Assembly (NCBI GenBank): GCA_003290165.1
Contig: QNQO01006264.1
Span: 409,762-473,761 of the forward strand
Source: Berberis thunbergii
Lineage: Eukaryota > Streptophyta > Magnoliopsida > Ranunculales > Berberidaceae
Length of the DNA: 64,000 nucleotides
Reading direction: 5' to 3'
The translations under genes and the position numbers were made by a program. Every line of letters starts with the position of its first letter. Positions within the stretch are counted from its first letter, which is position 1. Shown here piece after piece: positions 12,603 through 25,190 of this stretch. Under the pieces are notes generated by a model. That model worked only from the letters and a program-made list of their open reading frames with translations, made no database searches and had not been told where the DNA came from.

Positions 12603-13910
12603 GATGGTGACCATGAGATCTCGCAACAATGGAGACATCCCTGAGCCCTCGAACTGGAGGAGCGTTGCCAGTCCCAGAGATGGTGACCACAGACCGCGGG
12701 GGAACAACCTCGGACCCTTGTGCCGGCAGCAGCCACGACGGACCCCAGGGTGGATCTATTGTCAACCCAGATGTGGAAAATTGCACAAGCGGTGGAAATA
12801 CTCACTCAATGGAAGCCTCTACCCACAGAAAAAGATCAGGATCAGCGAAGAGCTTCGTCTCGAAAGACACCAGAGAACACGTTCAGGAGAGCCACACTGC
12901 TCATGCGGGCTCTCAGTGGATCAGAGGTGGAGGAGCGGCTAACATAGACCTACCTTTTAGGGTGCACCAATCCTGACGTGTTGTTCAACCTCACAATCCC
13001 CCCTTCATGGATCACATGATGAATGAGCCATTGTCGAAGAACTTCACTCCACCAAAGCTGGAGTTCTACGACGGGACAACAGACTCGTCCAATCACGTAC
13101 ACCACTTCCAGAATGTAATGGTGTTCAAATAAGGGTCTGAATCAGTAATTTGTCAATCATTCCCTACTAACCTGAAGAAGTCAGCGCTAACTTAGTTCCA
13201 TAGGCTGCCTCCAAAGTCCATCAACTCATTTTGGACACTGGCAATAACGTTTCTTACAGGCTTTGTTGGCAACCAACGGATTAGGAAGAGCTCGCATTAC
13301 CTGCTCAGCCTTAAACAGAAGCCGAACGAGACATTGAAGGAATATGTCATACGCTTCAATGATGAGTTGACCCTCACCGACGGCTGTAGTTATGACACCG
13401 CGGTCACAACCTTCACCTCAGATCCGAGGAGGGGCAAGTTCTACGATTTCCTCAATCTAGAGCCTCCAACTGATATGGAGAACTTGCTTAAGAGTGTCCA
13501 GAAATATATCACTATCGATGAGATGTTGGCCGCTAAGAAGGAGGCGGAGTACACAAAAAAATCTAGTTCCAAGGACAAAAAGGAGAGGAAGAAACAGGAA
13601 GATGACGACAGAAAAAAAAAGCACAATGACGGCAAGCCCGACTCTGGCCGAGCAAGGAAATATAAATCCTCCAACTTTGTCGGGTCTAAATCCGTCACTC
13701 CACTCAACTCCAATTTGTCCGATGTTCTCAACTCCATTAATAAGTGGGGAGAATTGAAGAGGCTAGCCAAATAGCGAGGAGCTCCCACCGACGTGATAAC
13801 AGCAAATGTTGCTCCTTTCACAAGGAAGGTAGCAACAACACTGAGGACGAAATAGAGTATTGGATCTGAAACGGGAAGCTCAAGGAGTTCCTGAGCCCAG
13901 ACAAAAGCTA
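12603..13910 (+). pseudogene. Degenerate Ty3/gypsy (Tat-type) gag, element A
   Basis: Capsid-precursor remnant. An N-terminal piece in one frame (about 12720-12947) includes ATTDPRVDLLSTQM. The core in another frame (13030-13774) includes PPKLEFYDGTTD, then GFVGNQRIRK and LKEYVIRFNDE, which are hallmarks of the Retrotrans_gag domain. A lysine/glutamate-rich tail follows. Several in-frame stops (near 13130, 13195 and 13772) and frameshifts break it. It follows LTR A and its primer-binding site on the same strand, so it belongs to that element. Confidence 0.8.
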
Positions 13911-14079
13911 GGACCAGATAAAGGAAAGGGAAGATGCCATCAAGGAGATAGAAAATAAGCTTCTGGCATTATATATATACTCCATGGAGTTGGTACGGAA
14001 GGTGAGCATTCCAACAAGTCGCGAAAGATGACGCTTAATGAGATGAGGACGCGACCCATCGACGAGGACAAATAAGTGT

Positions 14080-14570
14080 AGTACGCACGTATTCAAAGCC
14101 ATATCCCTCACTAACGTTCATAGACAAGGATCTCCATGGCGACCATTCTCCTCACAATGACGCCCTGGTCATTTCGGTCCTCATTACAAAGTAGGAAGTG
14201 CAAAAAGGCCTTGGTGGACACAAAGAGCTCTCTAAATGTCCTGTTTCTCAATGCATTCCGCAATATGCAACTCAAGGAGGAGGACCTAACAACCGCCAAA
14301 TCACCCCATGATAGAGTTCAGCGGAGACAAATGCTTCCTTATTAGGAATATCACTCTAATGGTAGTGGCGGGAGAGCCACAATTACGGAAGTACCTTGTC
14401 TAGAAGTTCATGGAGGTCGACCCTCCGTCCGCCTACAAGATAATCCTAGGAAGGCCTTGACTCCATCATACGGAGGCAATAGTTTCTATTCTGTAACAAT
14501 GCATCAAGTACACTGTCAACCAGGCCCAAAGAACTATTCGTGGAAATCAACCTTCAACAAGAGATTGCCA
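14080..14570 (+). pseudogene. Degenerate retroviral-type aspartic protease, element A
   Basis: Frame pieces read ALVDTKSSLNVLFLNAF (the family motif is VDTGSSA), LKEEDLTTAKSP and GEPQLRKYLV, in the order expected of a Ty3/gypsy pepsin-like protease downstream of gag. The catalytic DTG is changed to DTK and stops interrupt the frame, so it is inactive. No reverse transcriptase or integrase follows, so element A has lost pol. Confidence 0.75.
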
Positions 14571-16177
14571 CTACGCAGCACTGAAACAACTCGATTGTTA
14601 GCAATTACAACTCGGGCCCGTAAGACAAACATATGAGACACCAGGCCCAAAGAAGGGGGGAGAATCACCTCGCACGGACAGAGAAAACTTTGACAATCGT
14701 GGCTCAACTATACGAAAAGCTAGAATTCAGCACTGGAGGCACAATCTAGTCCAATACAAAGCTAAGTAACAACACTTCAACAAGCATGTGCCTACTCCAA
14801 AAGCTAGAACCCAACGATGAATGACCCGCCTACACGAGTCACTTTTTAGTAACTTTGCTAGCATTGGTGAAACATGACACTTCGCCAAGGGAGCTACACA
14901 GTCAGAGCGAGGATCATGCGCCTCTCATTTAGGGCCAGATTAGCTTAGTCCCCGCTTAGAGTCAACCCATCTTGCTGTTTTGATTTTTTTTTTAATTTAA
15001 AAGATTTGTTCGTAAAAGCCTATATGATACACATTCATTCAAGGAATAAAATAGACTTTATTGATTACTAAGAAAATTGTTACAAAGCTTGCCCGATTGA
15101 CTACTACAAAAGTTTACATAGTACGAGTATCTAAGTCGACGCGAGTATGGATCCACTAAAATGCACATCGAAACTTCACTCCGCCAATTTGTCTTCAGAA
15201 GAGGATTCAAAAGTAAAAGCAAAGGTACCCAAAGTAAGCAATAGGCTACAGATATGCGCTTGATTCTTTGCTCCCACCAATCTGTCTTGCAAAGAGGATT
15301 CAGAAGGAGACTAGAAGAAGGCAAATGAAGATGCCTTTCAAGCGAAGGATGCATAGGGTGATGCAGAGTTAGCACCCCAGGGCCCCATGTCAGTCCATCC
15401 AAACTATACTCTGCCAATCTGCATTCCAGCTGTAGCATCATGCGTGAAGCCTAGTAGATACAGTAGGAGTAGCCACCCAAAGTTGGTTGTGGGTATTATC
15501 TCTGAGATTTGATGGCTTGAGAAGCCCTCGGAGCACCAGAAGATGAAAGACAAACTTGACCCCTGAGGGGGAGTTCGTAATGCTTTTTTGCAATATGAAA
15601 AGAAATTACAAGGTCTCATGGATCCAATTGGATGCTCGCCCAAATCAGGTGGCACCACAAATAGCGGGTCTTGTCAGGACTCATTGCTACAAATGTCAGA
15701 ACATTCGAAGACTCCAACAACAGAGATCTTCCTTTAACCTTTGAAAAACCCAAAACATATTTTTATGGAGAGATGCATTAGAAGAACATGTTCTACTCCA
15801 TTTATGGCAATGCTTGAAATGGTGAATACCAGCATATATGTAGGCGCGACGATTCGCGAAACAACGTTAATCAACAGTTACTTCAGCATTAGATGTCATA
15901 CGGGAAACAAGTAGGCGATAATTCCAATTGCAACTGCACGAGTCCACATTCATCGAATTAATGGCCTACATGCATCCCCATTAATTGGGGGGAGTAATCG
16001 ATATTGAACCATCTCGTAAGCTACATCGTACACCTGGAATGTTGGTCTTTACAACAGGGCCCAACCAACTAATGGGCCTACGCGAATACCCCGCCAGATC
16101 CGACCCACTACACACAGAGACACAATTGGCAAAGGCCTTAAGCTCCCATGGAATGCATAACACGCCTACAGTGACAT
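14571..16177 (+). other. Non-coding 3' part of element A, weak repeats and a polypurine tract
   Basis: No supported gene. Near 15177, 15270 and 15408 a unit beginning like CTCCGCCAATTTGTCTTC recurs two to three times at spacings of about 95-135 bases. At about 15985-15995 TTGGGGGGAGTAATCGATAT looks like a polypurine tract followed by an LTR start. The next 180 bases do not clearly match LTR A, and the sequence runs directly into an inverted LTR. Confidence 0.4.
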
Positions 16178-16765
16178 TGTAAATAGATCATGCTCTCATT
16201 GACCTTGACTTGCATAGGGAACACACGTGAGCTAAGGACCACCGTTGTAGTGGCCGATGACACTCCGATGTTAAAGTCAGACAAGGCTTGAGAAAGGCTT
16301 AAAGATGAAAATTGAGTTCTGTAGCGTACCTTTGTTCATCAACCATGTGTCTTATTTATAATGCGAGAGTCCTTGTTCGGCAAGGCCTTTGGTGGTATAG
16401 TTTAGGGAAAGAGATCTTGCTGGAGATCCTTTCCTAGTTGGGAGTCGTCCATGTAGGGGAGTTTCCCTACACGACTTGTTCTCTCAGATATGCGGGAGAG
16501 GTTTCCTTTTTGGAGTGTTGTCCATGCAAGGAAGTTTTCATGCACGACTTATACTAGAGTGTTTGTTTCCTAGTTGGAACCAATGTATTGTTGGTCTGCC
16601 GGTCGTAGGTGATCCCCCAGATACTTGCCTGATTAGGCATTACGGGTATTGGGCTTTACCATGTGACGCGTGGGCTTAGTAGGGCGCTACAATTTGGATA
16701 TCTGTTGGTAAGATTATCGTGACACACATACGACACAGATTAAAGGATGGTTTGGTGTATTATCG
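16178..16765 (-). mobile_element. LTR A', inverted copy of LTR A
   Basis: Read on minus it matches LTR A through most of its length: ACACCAAACC start, TTGTAGCGCCCTAC, TTATAAATAAGACACATGGT with a TATA-like box, GTACGCTACA, and CATCGGAGTGTCATCGG. On plus it is followed by CGGCTACTCCCCCCC, which on minus is a polypurine tract directly before a 3' LTR. It therefore looks like the 3' LTR of a minus-strand element extending to higher coordinates. Confidence 0.75.
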
Positions 16766-17049
16766 GCTACTCCCCCCCGAGTTGGTGGGCCAACTCATCA
16801 ATCTATAAAGTCATATGGTAGAGGACCTGTGCGGTCATGATTTGTTTGAGTCTGAGTCGTTTTCTTGAGCAGCACGCTTCATTAATTGAGCGTGTGTCTG
16901 CTCGAAAAAAAAGAAAAAGGCAGGAATTTTGTTTTCTGTATAGATCCCCTTCACTGCAGAGTTTATTCTTTACTCTTCGATCTTAGATAGTATATGCTTT
17001 GTTGTTTGTTTTCCATGTTTTTGACTTTGCTTAACATCCTTGATCGAAA

Positions 17050-20030
17050 GTTTATACGTTCTTTCGTGGCAGGCCAGAATTAACTTTTTGATGAACTATA
17101 TGCTAAAGGTCGTAAGTTCTTCGAGGAAAGGTCAATTTCTGACTCGAATCTGAAAGGTCTTCATGAGAAATATGGGATCCCTGGTGATCTGGTGCTCTTC
17201 ACATTAGGTGTTGGTCAGACGTCGTTGTCTCCTCCAGAAGGATTTATCTATTTGCACCAGGGTATGCTCCAATTGGGCTTTCATTTTCCTGTCATTAAGG
17301 AAATTTGAAGCTTCCTGGCATACCTCGGCATTGTGCCCATACAGCTGGTGCCAAACGGGTATAGAACGTTGATCACCATTCTGATTAGGGCGAAAGACAC
17401 TGGTGTCCGAGAGTGATCCAACTGCTCACTTCTCTTAGGATAAACGACCATGCTGTGTGTGTGTTGACGTCTCCGAACTATTTTGGCAATCTGCATGATG
17501 ACTTCAAATCTGGCAGAAATATTGTTTCATGGCTTCTGCGGACTCGAGATACTTTGAGCATGCTGGTCGTCTGATCGAGTGGGAGTTTAGGCAGCTGAGG
17601 AAATTTAATTTTGTTTTCAATCCTGCCAGTGTACTGCATATTGAATTGTTTTCCTTGCTTTCTATAGGGAGATTTCCAACTACGCCCCTTTCTCTTTAGG
17701 ATGAAGCAGCTATGGATAAATTTTGTGACATGCCTCACATGCGGGTAGACGATGTTGTTCAGTCTTCCAATATCAAGTGCAGGGACTGTGGGCTCATTGG
17801 CATGAGGCTCTCACTCTATTTAGAGTTTCAAAGACGAAGTCTGAAGGTGAACCCTTTGAAAAGGAAGCTCTTGAAGGCTAAGATTTTGAGCCCATCAATG
17901 AGGGTGAAGTTGAACGAGGCATTTTCTTCTTCTATACATTCAAAGAAGCCTCGTGTTGTGACTAAGTTCGTTAGTGAGCATTTGACCTCTTTAGAAGGGG
18001 GATGTGAAGCTGTGGGGCAAGTTTTCAACTCGTCCGCTGGGACGACAACTGTTGTGTTTGAGAGGCAGGGCGCTCATGCAAGGGCCCCTATTTATCTTTC
18101 CGACATGGAGAAGGAGTATCTGCAAATAGTGGGGGTAGAAGATGCAACGAAGTTGAGTACCGAATAGGCAAAGATAATGAACAACCTGTTGTTGTAGGCG
18201 AGTATGGAAACTTCGTCAGATGCGAGTCCGACTTGTCCTTTTTCGCTGAAGGATTTTAAGTATAACCCTTTTTTGGGTTGCGAGTTTTCCCGGTTTGTTG
18301 AAGAATCGCCTGACTATCGTCTTTATGTCAAGAAGTCTCCTCTGCATCGCCCATATTTCCCTCCATCCCAATCTCGATCTCACATTAAGGTGACGACGGG
18401 TCCGAGAAATAACTCACTTCCTTCTTTTTTGTCTAGTGCTTTCGAGTCGGCTCGTAAAAGAGCTCTAATTGTTGTGAGCAAGGGGAAAGTGGTGGATGAG
18501 GGCTCCGATGTGGTGAAGACAATGAATGGTGGTGCTGGAGTAATTCCAGTCCCAGAAGACCATCATCCGGATGCACATATCAACTTATTCGTTCTGGATG
18601 TGTTGAAAATGAGCAACCAAGCCTGGCACCATGAGGTTGATATTTCTTATGCCTTCAAGAAGCATATTAGCAAGTAGAATGACTGGTTGGCGAATTGTAC
18701 TCCGATGCCAGCAAGTGATACACTGTGAGGGGGCAGAAATATCTCATGTTAGGGGTGTCATATCTCAACCAAGTTTTCATCACTGGGATGAAGGTTGAGG
18801 TTGCTGGTGAGAGAGTGTATACTATGGAGAAGTCTTTGTGAATTTATAGAAGTTGTACTCCGACGCTCTCCGTGAAATTGAATCACTGAAAAAACAGCTT
18901 AAGGAAGAGAATTTGCTCAATCGACCGTTGTTCTGGAAGGCTGTCAGACAAGTAAGGGGCTCGGAGGATTTGCAATGGAAATGCTGAGTTCGAGTTGGTA
19001 GAGGCAATGTTCGTGAGGGATAGGTTCGAGGAAGAACCGAACCTTGTCCGTCGTGACTTACAATTTGCTTGGGAAGTTGCAGACAAGACGCCGGCTGAGA
19101 TGCAGGCTAAGAAGGAGTCAAAATGGATTGTTTGTTGTTAGCAGTTAGAGGCTGATGTTGAGGCCAATGATGACTTTAGTGCCAAAAGTGTGAGGACAAC
19201 AGGAAAACAACTCCTCATGGCACTGAATGAACTAAGTGTTGTCAAGGACAACCTGAGTGGTGAGCAGTCTAAAACTGATACGATGTCGGGCAAGCTGGCA
19301 CGAGAGCTTGCTGAGTCAAGAGTGCGCGAGGAGAAGCTTCTTAGAGCCTACGACACATTTGAGTTCAACAGAGTTGTGAACGAAAAATTGGAGCTGTTGC
19401 AGCTAATGAAGGAGAAGCATCCCGATTGGGACATATCTTACTACAAATAAGTGTCCTTTGCGGAGTTTGGAGAAGCCTCTGATCAGTCAGAAGAATAGGA
19501 TCAAGATCAGAGTGTCCGAGCGATGGTGCGTGCAGACACATCCCCTGCCCTAAGTTATTAATGCGGCAAAAAATTGCCGATTAATCGCAATTTGGGGTTT
19601 GACTGAACTAAACTCGGTGAAATCGGTTGGGTTTAGCGGTCATTAACTAATCGGCGAGTCACCGATCAATCGACCCAGTCGACTAGCCGATTTATTGCTA
19701 TGTTAGGTTGTTTGTAGTGATATAAATGTTGCATCTGCAAATTTAACTTCATTTGATTAATTAGTAAAATAATATATGACTATGATTAGTAAAGTTATAT
19801 AATTACAACTTTACACGATTTTCATTAATTAATTATTTTTGTAATCTATGATTATGGTTAAATTTAAAAAATATATGCTTTAAAAAAATTGAACAATTAA
19901 ATCCAATTAATTTCACTTAATCGTAATTCGATCCTAGACCTTGTTGCGATCGCTTTTCGATTTAACTGCATAGCTCCTGCCAGGTCCAGCTCCATTGTAT
20001 CTGAACCTCCTCCTGACGAAGAGTGAACTC
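17050..20030 (+). pseudogene. Antisense gene of a Tat-type retrotransposon (copy 1)
   Basis: Lies on plus although the element's LTR and pol are on minus. The N-terminal part (about 17090-17420) has HEKYGIPGDLVLF, FIYLHQGMLQLGFHFP and IVPIQLVPNGYR. This resembles the domain found in antisense ORFs of Tat/Grande-type elements (Pfam Transposase_28, putative gypsy type transposon, named from memory). Open pieces at 17712-18167 and 18204-18677 are followed by a charged coiled-coil-like piece (19190-19450) ending MKEKHPDWDISYYK. A short tail is cut by a 424-base MITE at 19550. Stops and frameshifts are frequent. Its function in active elements is unknown. Confidence 0.6.
19550..19973. mobile_element. 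hAT-like MITE inside the antisense gene
   Basis: Flanked by 8-base near-duplications CCCCTGCC (19542-19549) and CTCCTGCC (19974-19981). The ends are weak inverted repeats (left CTAAGTTATTAATG, right on minus CTATGCAGTTAAAT). Composition is more AT-rich than the surrounding retrotransposon and there is no coding. Removing it restores contiguity of the host element on both sides, which supports a clean insertion. Confidence 0.55.
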
Positions 20031-20568
20031 TGTATTTTGGCTTATCAGTAAGAGATAATATGTTGAGTAGCATTCTGTTCCTGTGTATTCTTTGACTTTT
20101 CCTGCTGATTTTTTTTTGTCTTATAGCGGTATTAGCTTTTAGACAAGAGGTTTTGCTGAGTTAGGAAGTCATATGATTGATCTGCTTATGAGAGTTCTAA
20201 TCGCTTAGTTGCCACTGTTGAGGCATTCTTGTTTTGTACTCTTTAGAGATCGAGGAGTTGAATTGGCCAAGTGTTGTAAATTGGTAAACTCCATGTGAGG
20301 GGATACGCTAGGCTAGTAAAAGATTATTCGGATCAGGTCGTTGCCTGTTGTTGAGATCCGTCATACGCAGGCTAGGCTGTAGATCAGACTAGTAGTTCTC
20401 GTTGGTTTTATAAGCGAATTGGTTGAACTATGGTCATGCGCGTGAATCGTTGTAAATAGTCAGACAATTGTCCTTACAAGTCGTCCGATTTAAGCTTCCT
20501 GAGCTCTGACTGGGCTTTCAAACTGTCTCTGCCCGCTTCTGGCAGACTGGGTTGTAAGAGGGACCAAA

Positions 20569-21430
20569 AGTTATTGTCACTAGACGGGGTTGACTAAACT
20601 TTGGTAGGGTTCGGCGATCATTGTCTGTGGTTGGACAATGATCCCTGGTAAGTCATCATGACCAGGCGTTGAGAACGCTAACTAGACTCTCTCTCTTTCT
20701 AAGCCATTTTCACCCGTGCTTGGCAGGCTACATTGTTAGAGCATACCAGAAGTTGTCGTCATAGTTGAAACTGACTAAGCTTTGGTAGGGTTTGGTGATC
20801 ATTGTTTGTGGTGGGACAATGATCTCTGGCAAGTCATCATGATCAAGCGTTAAGAACGCTGACTAGACTCCCACTTTCTAAGCCATCTTCACCTGTGTTT
20901 AGCGGGATAAGGTCTTAAAGCAGTAGGGTTTGACGATCATTGTCCTTAGTTGGGCAAAAATCCTTGGCAACCCATCGTGGTCGAGCGTCGAGAGCGCTGA
21001 GTAGACTCCCCGCTTTCTAAGCCATCGACATCCCCACTAAGCGAACTAGGCATTAAAGTGGACCAGAAATTATCTTCATTAGTCATCACTGACTAAACTT
21101 TGGTCGGGTTCTGTGATCATTATCTATAGTTGGACAATGACCCCTAGTAAGCCGTCTCGATTAGGCATTGGAGCACTGACTAGGCTCCCACTTTTTAAAC
21201 CATCTTCATCTGTACTTAGCGAACTACGGTCTTAGAGCAGATTAGAAGCCATTGTCATTAGTCAAAACTGACTAAGTTTTGATCGGGTTCGAAAATCATT
21301 GTTTGCAGTTGGATGATGATCCCTGGCAAGCCATCTTGATCAGGCGTTGGAGCCCTGACTAAGCTCTTACTTTCTAAGCCATCGTCATCAGTCAGAATTG
21401 ACTAAGTTTTGGTCAGGTTAGGCCTCCGCT
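20569..21430. repeat. About 180-base tandem repeat, roughly five degenerate copies
   Basis: Units share GACTAAACTTTGGTAGGGTT, GATCATTGT, TGGACAATGATCC and CTTTCTAAGCCAT. Unit starts are near 20569, 20749, 21067, 21246 and 21379, with one shortened copy in between. The array lies between the antisense gene and the 3' end of pol. Tandem repeats in this non-coding stretch are common in Tat/Ogre elements. Confidence 0.8.
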
Positions 21431-21599
21431 TGGCATTGGGCATGTAAGTCTGACCTTGGTGTCCTAACTTTAATTTGCCTAACAGTCCGGCACAAAGGTC
21501 GGATCTGGACTTTTCGGAGTACCTAATCGCCGATGTCAAAAGTGTCATTGTTTAGAAGTCGCTTCTCATTTTTCTTCGAGGAGGTCTAGCCCGACTCTC

Positions 21600-24500
21600 A
21601 ATGCCTCGACAATTACCGATCTCCAGTGCATAATTCTTCGAGGAGATCTTTAGCACAAAATTCTTTGTTCTTGAACGTTGGCATACCGATCTCCACAAGT
21701 ATCATTGTTTCGGATCCATATGTGAAGGTGAAAGGGGTTTCCCTTGTTGAAATTCTTTTTGTCGCTTTGTATGCCCCAAGGTTACCATGCAACTTGGATG
21801 TCCACAATCCCTTCGCTACCTCGAGCATTCTTTTGATTGCTTCCAAGATTGTTCTGTTGGTGACCTCGAATTGTCTATTTGCTTGTGGATGTGTGGGTGC
21901 CTAAAAGTGATGCTAGATGTTCAGGTTTTCACATAGCTCCTTGATCTTCTTGCCTACGAATTATTTTTCGTAGTCCGTGACAATTACCTTTAGGATCCCA
22001 AATCTGCATATTATGTATTTCCAAATAAACTTCTCGACTTGGGTTTCTCCTATCTTTGCTAGGGGTTCTACTTCTACCCACTTAGTGAAGTAATTTACTA
22101 CTACGAGAAGAAACTTCTTTTTGTCAAACACGAGGAGTGGTCCAATGATGTCCATTCCCCATTGTGCAAATGGCCAAGGGCTACTCATTGGGATCAGGTT
22201 TTGTCCTGGCATGTGAGTATACGGGGCAACTCTTTAGCACTTGTCACTTGCTTGAACGAGTTTTTGGGCATCTGCTTGCATTGTTGGCCTATAGTATCCC
22301 AGCGTGAGTGCTTTATGAGCTAGCATTCTTCCTCCTGTGTGATTTCTACATGTACCATGGTGAATTTCTTGTAGGACATATTCAACATCTTCTAGTGAAA
22401 GGAACATTAGCAACAAACTCGTGGCAGACATTCTCTACAGTTTGTTGTTAATCATTGTGTATCGTGCCGCTCGATTTCGTAGTTTTTGGGCTTCCATCTT
22501 ATCTGTTGGGAGTTTTTCGTTTGATATATACGCGAGGATTGGAGTTGTCCAGTTGTTCTTTTTATTTGTGGTGCATGCTTCTTCCACCTGGTTTTCAAGT
22601 ATGGATCTTATTGGCATCATGCCTAGTGGATTATCATTTTCTTTAGTTGTTGATGCTTATTTTTCAAGTTCATCGACTCTTTTGTTCTCCATCCTTGCAC
22701 ACTGTTGAATGATCACAATCTGAAAACCTTCTATCAGTTTAGTGGTTTTTTGGTGGTAGGTCTTCATTTAGGCATCTTTGACTTGGAATTCGCCGTTCAA
22801 TTGATTGATCACAAGTTTGGAATCAGTAACGACACTGATGTCTTTTATTCCTAAGTGTTTTGCTAACTGTAGCTCGACTATCACAGCTTCGTACTCGACT
22901 TCGTTGTTTGAGGCTTTAAAGTTGAATTTTCTTACATTTTCTAATGGGACGCCTGCTGAGTGGTACAAGACTAATCCAGTTCCGCTTCTAGCCTCGTTTG
23001 ATGCTCCGTCACAGCGGAGGATCCATCTATCGGTGATTGGTTTGTTTTGTTCTTCTTTGTTCTTCTTTGTTCTTACTTTCTACCGGTTGATTGTTTCTCC
23101 CTGTGAATTCGGAGATGAAATCCGCCAATGCTTGGGCTTTGATAGCGGTTTTGGGGGCATAACTAAAATCAAATTGTCCAAGCTTTATTGCCCGTTTCAC
23201 CATCCTCCCCTATAGATCTGGTTTGTGCAACAGCAACCGAAGTGGCTGATTGGTCATAATAATGATTGGACGCGCTTGGAAGTATGGTTGTAGTTTTCTT
23301 GAAGACATGATCAAGGCGAGCGCCAATTTCTTTAGAGTCGGATAGTTGATTTTTGCATCCGCAAGTGTTTTGCTGATATAGTATACTGGTTTTGCACGCA
23401 TTTTCCTCCTTTATTAGCACTGTGACATAGATAAATATAAATATAGTGTTTCCCCCGTGTTTGGTTTCGTCAGTAACTCTGTGCTCCCCATATATGCTTT
23501 TAGATTTTGCAAAGCTTTCTTGCACTCCACATTCCACTCGAATGTCTTGTTTCCCTTCAAAATTTTGAAGAAAGGTAGACATTTGTACGAGGATTTGGAG
23601 ATGAATCTGTTCAAGGCCGATCTTCTTCTATTAAGACTTTGTACGCCTTTTATGTTTCTTGGCGATTGCATTTTGAGAAACGACTGCATCTGCTTCGGGT
23701 CGGCCTCAATTCCTCTTTGATTGACCATGTACCTGAGGAACTTTCCTGATTCTACTCCAAATGTGCACTTCTTCATATTCAATTTTATTTTATACTTTCA
23801 CAGTTGGGAGAAGGCATGTTCAAGATTCGTGATGCGGTTTGCTCAGCGTGAGATTTTAACAAGCATATCGTCAATGTAAACCTCCATCATTTTACGAATT
23901 TGATATTTTAACATTCTGTTCACTAGCCGTTGGTACAATGCTCCCGCGTTCTTAAATCCGAATGGCGTTACCCGATAACATTATGTACCCCTTTCCATTA
24001 TAAAATATGTATTTTTGGTTATGAGGGTACATCTATATCTGATTATACCCGGAGTATGCATCCATAAAGCTGAACAGTTAGTGTTTGGAGGTTGCATCCA
24101 CTATCTGGTCTATTCGTGGAAGTGGGAAACGGTCTTTTGGGTGGGTCTTATTCAAATCGGTATAGTCCTTGCATACCCTCCATTTGCTGCCGTTCTTTTT
24201 TTTACTAGCTCCATGTTAGCCAACAGTTCAGGTAGTGAGCTTCTTTTATCATCCTTGCATTAAGTAGGCGGTTTTGTAGTTCTCGTTTATTGCCTGATAA
24301 TGTTCTAGAACCACCAACCTTCGCTTTTGCCGAACTGGCTTCTTGTCTAGGTTTACTTGTAATTTGTGAGAAATGACTAACGAGTCTATTCCAACTATGT
24401 TTTTCATTATCCATGCAAAAAGCATCCTGATTATCTTTCAGTAGTTGGATTAGTTGTTTGGCGAGCTCGGGGTGAATCTTTGTGCTAATCCAGACTGCTT

Positions 24501-24786
24501 TCTTTGCTTCGCTATCTAGGTAGACCATGATCGTTTCTTTTTTTGGCTGTTCGGTGTTCGGTCGATCACATGGGCGAGTTGGAGATGTATTATCATCTCA
24601 GAGGTTGGGATTCGTCTAACTAAGTTGTTGTGAAAACTCCTCCAATCGTTGCAGTAATTACTATTTTTGGGGAGCTTTTAACGTCGTGTAATGACACTGA
24701 CGGACCGCTGGTTGATCTCCTTTGAGGAGACTGCATCCATTTTGTGTATCCAGGGCCTCCTAAGTAGCATGTTGTGTGCACAAGGA
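21600..24786 (-). pseudogene. Degenerate Ty3/gypsy pol (RT, RNase H, integrase) of element Y
   Basis: Domains run in the order RT-RNase H-integrase on minus. RT includes the catalytic EVYIDDMLVK (about 23892-23860) and NMKKCTFGVESGKFL. RNase H includes LRCDGASNEARSGTG (about 23025-22980), NNEVEYEAVI and VVTDSKLVINQL. Integrase has a zinc-binding HHCC region ending at 22234, then WGMDIIGPLL and VTDY for the first two acidic residues. QANRQFEVTNRTI supplies the third, and KRISTRETPFTFTYGSE follows. There are many stops and frameshifts. The order and motifs fit the Tat/Athila branch, and no chromodomain is seen. At 24786 it is interrupted by CACTA-1; the upstream protease and gag resume at 32101. 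Confidence 0.85.
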
Positions 24787-24814
24787 AGTCACTACACCAC
24801 AAATGCTTATTCAT

Positions 24815-25190
24815 AACATTAAAAAAATGCTATTGTAGGATATCATAGCGTTTTAGTAAACACTGTGTCTGTCGGAGCTATAATATGCATCGGGTTATTT
24901 ATAGTGTTTTAGAAACACTATTGTACGTAGGAGCATTTATAGCTTTTTTAAAATGCTATTGTTAGGTTGTAATAGCGTTTTAAAAGCTCTATGGTTAAAT
25001 CTGTAATAGCATTTAAAAAATGCTATTGCTTAGCTTGTAATAGCGTTTTAAAAGTGCTATGGTTAACCTGTAATAGTGTTTCTGAAACGTTATTGTATTC
25101 CCTCACGTAGCATTTAACAAATGTTATTGTATTAGTTCCTATAGCGTTTCTGAAGTCTTTTTTTTTTCTATAGCACTCACCACGTGCTAT
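24815..25190. repeat. Subterminal repeats of CACTA-1
   Basis: Many copies, in both orientations, of a motif like TAATAGCGTTTTAAAA and its partner TAGCATTTAAAAAATGCTAT, spaced about 20-50 bases. In CACTA elements such repeats bind the transposase (family knowledge). Confidence 0.8.

Noticed and set aside
15058..15441. 127-codon minus-strand frame
   Set aside because: It covers degenerate non-coding repeats of element A, with no domain.
22421..24263. Plus-strand frames across 22-24 kb
   Set aside because: They are shadows of RT, RNase H and integrase on minus.
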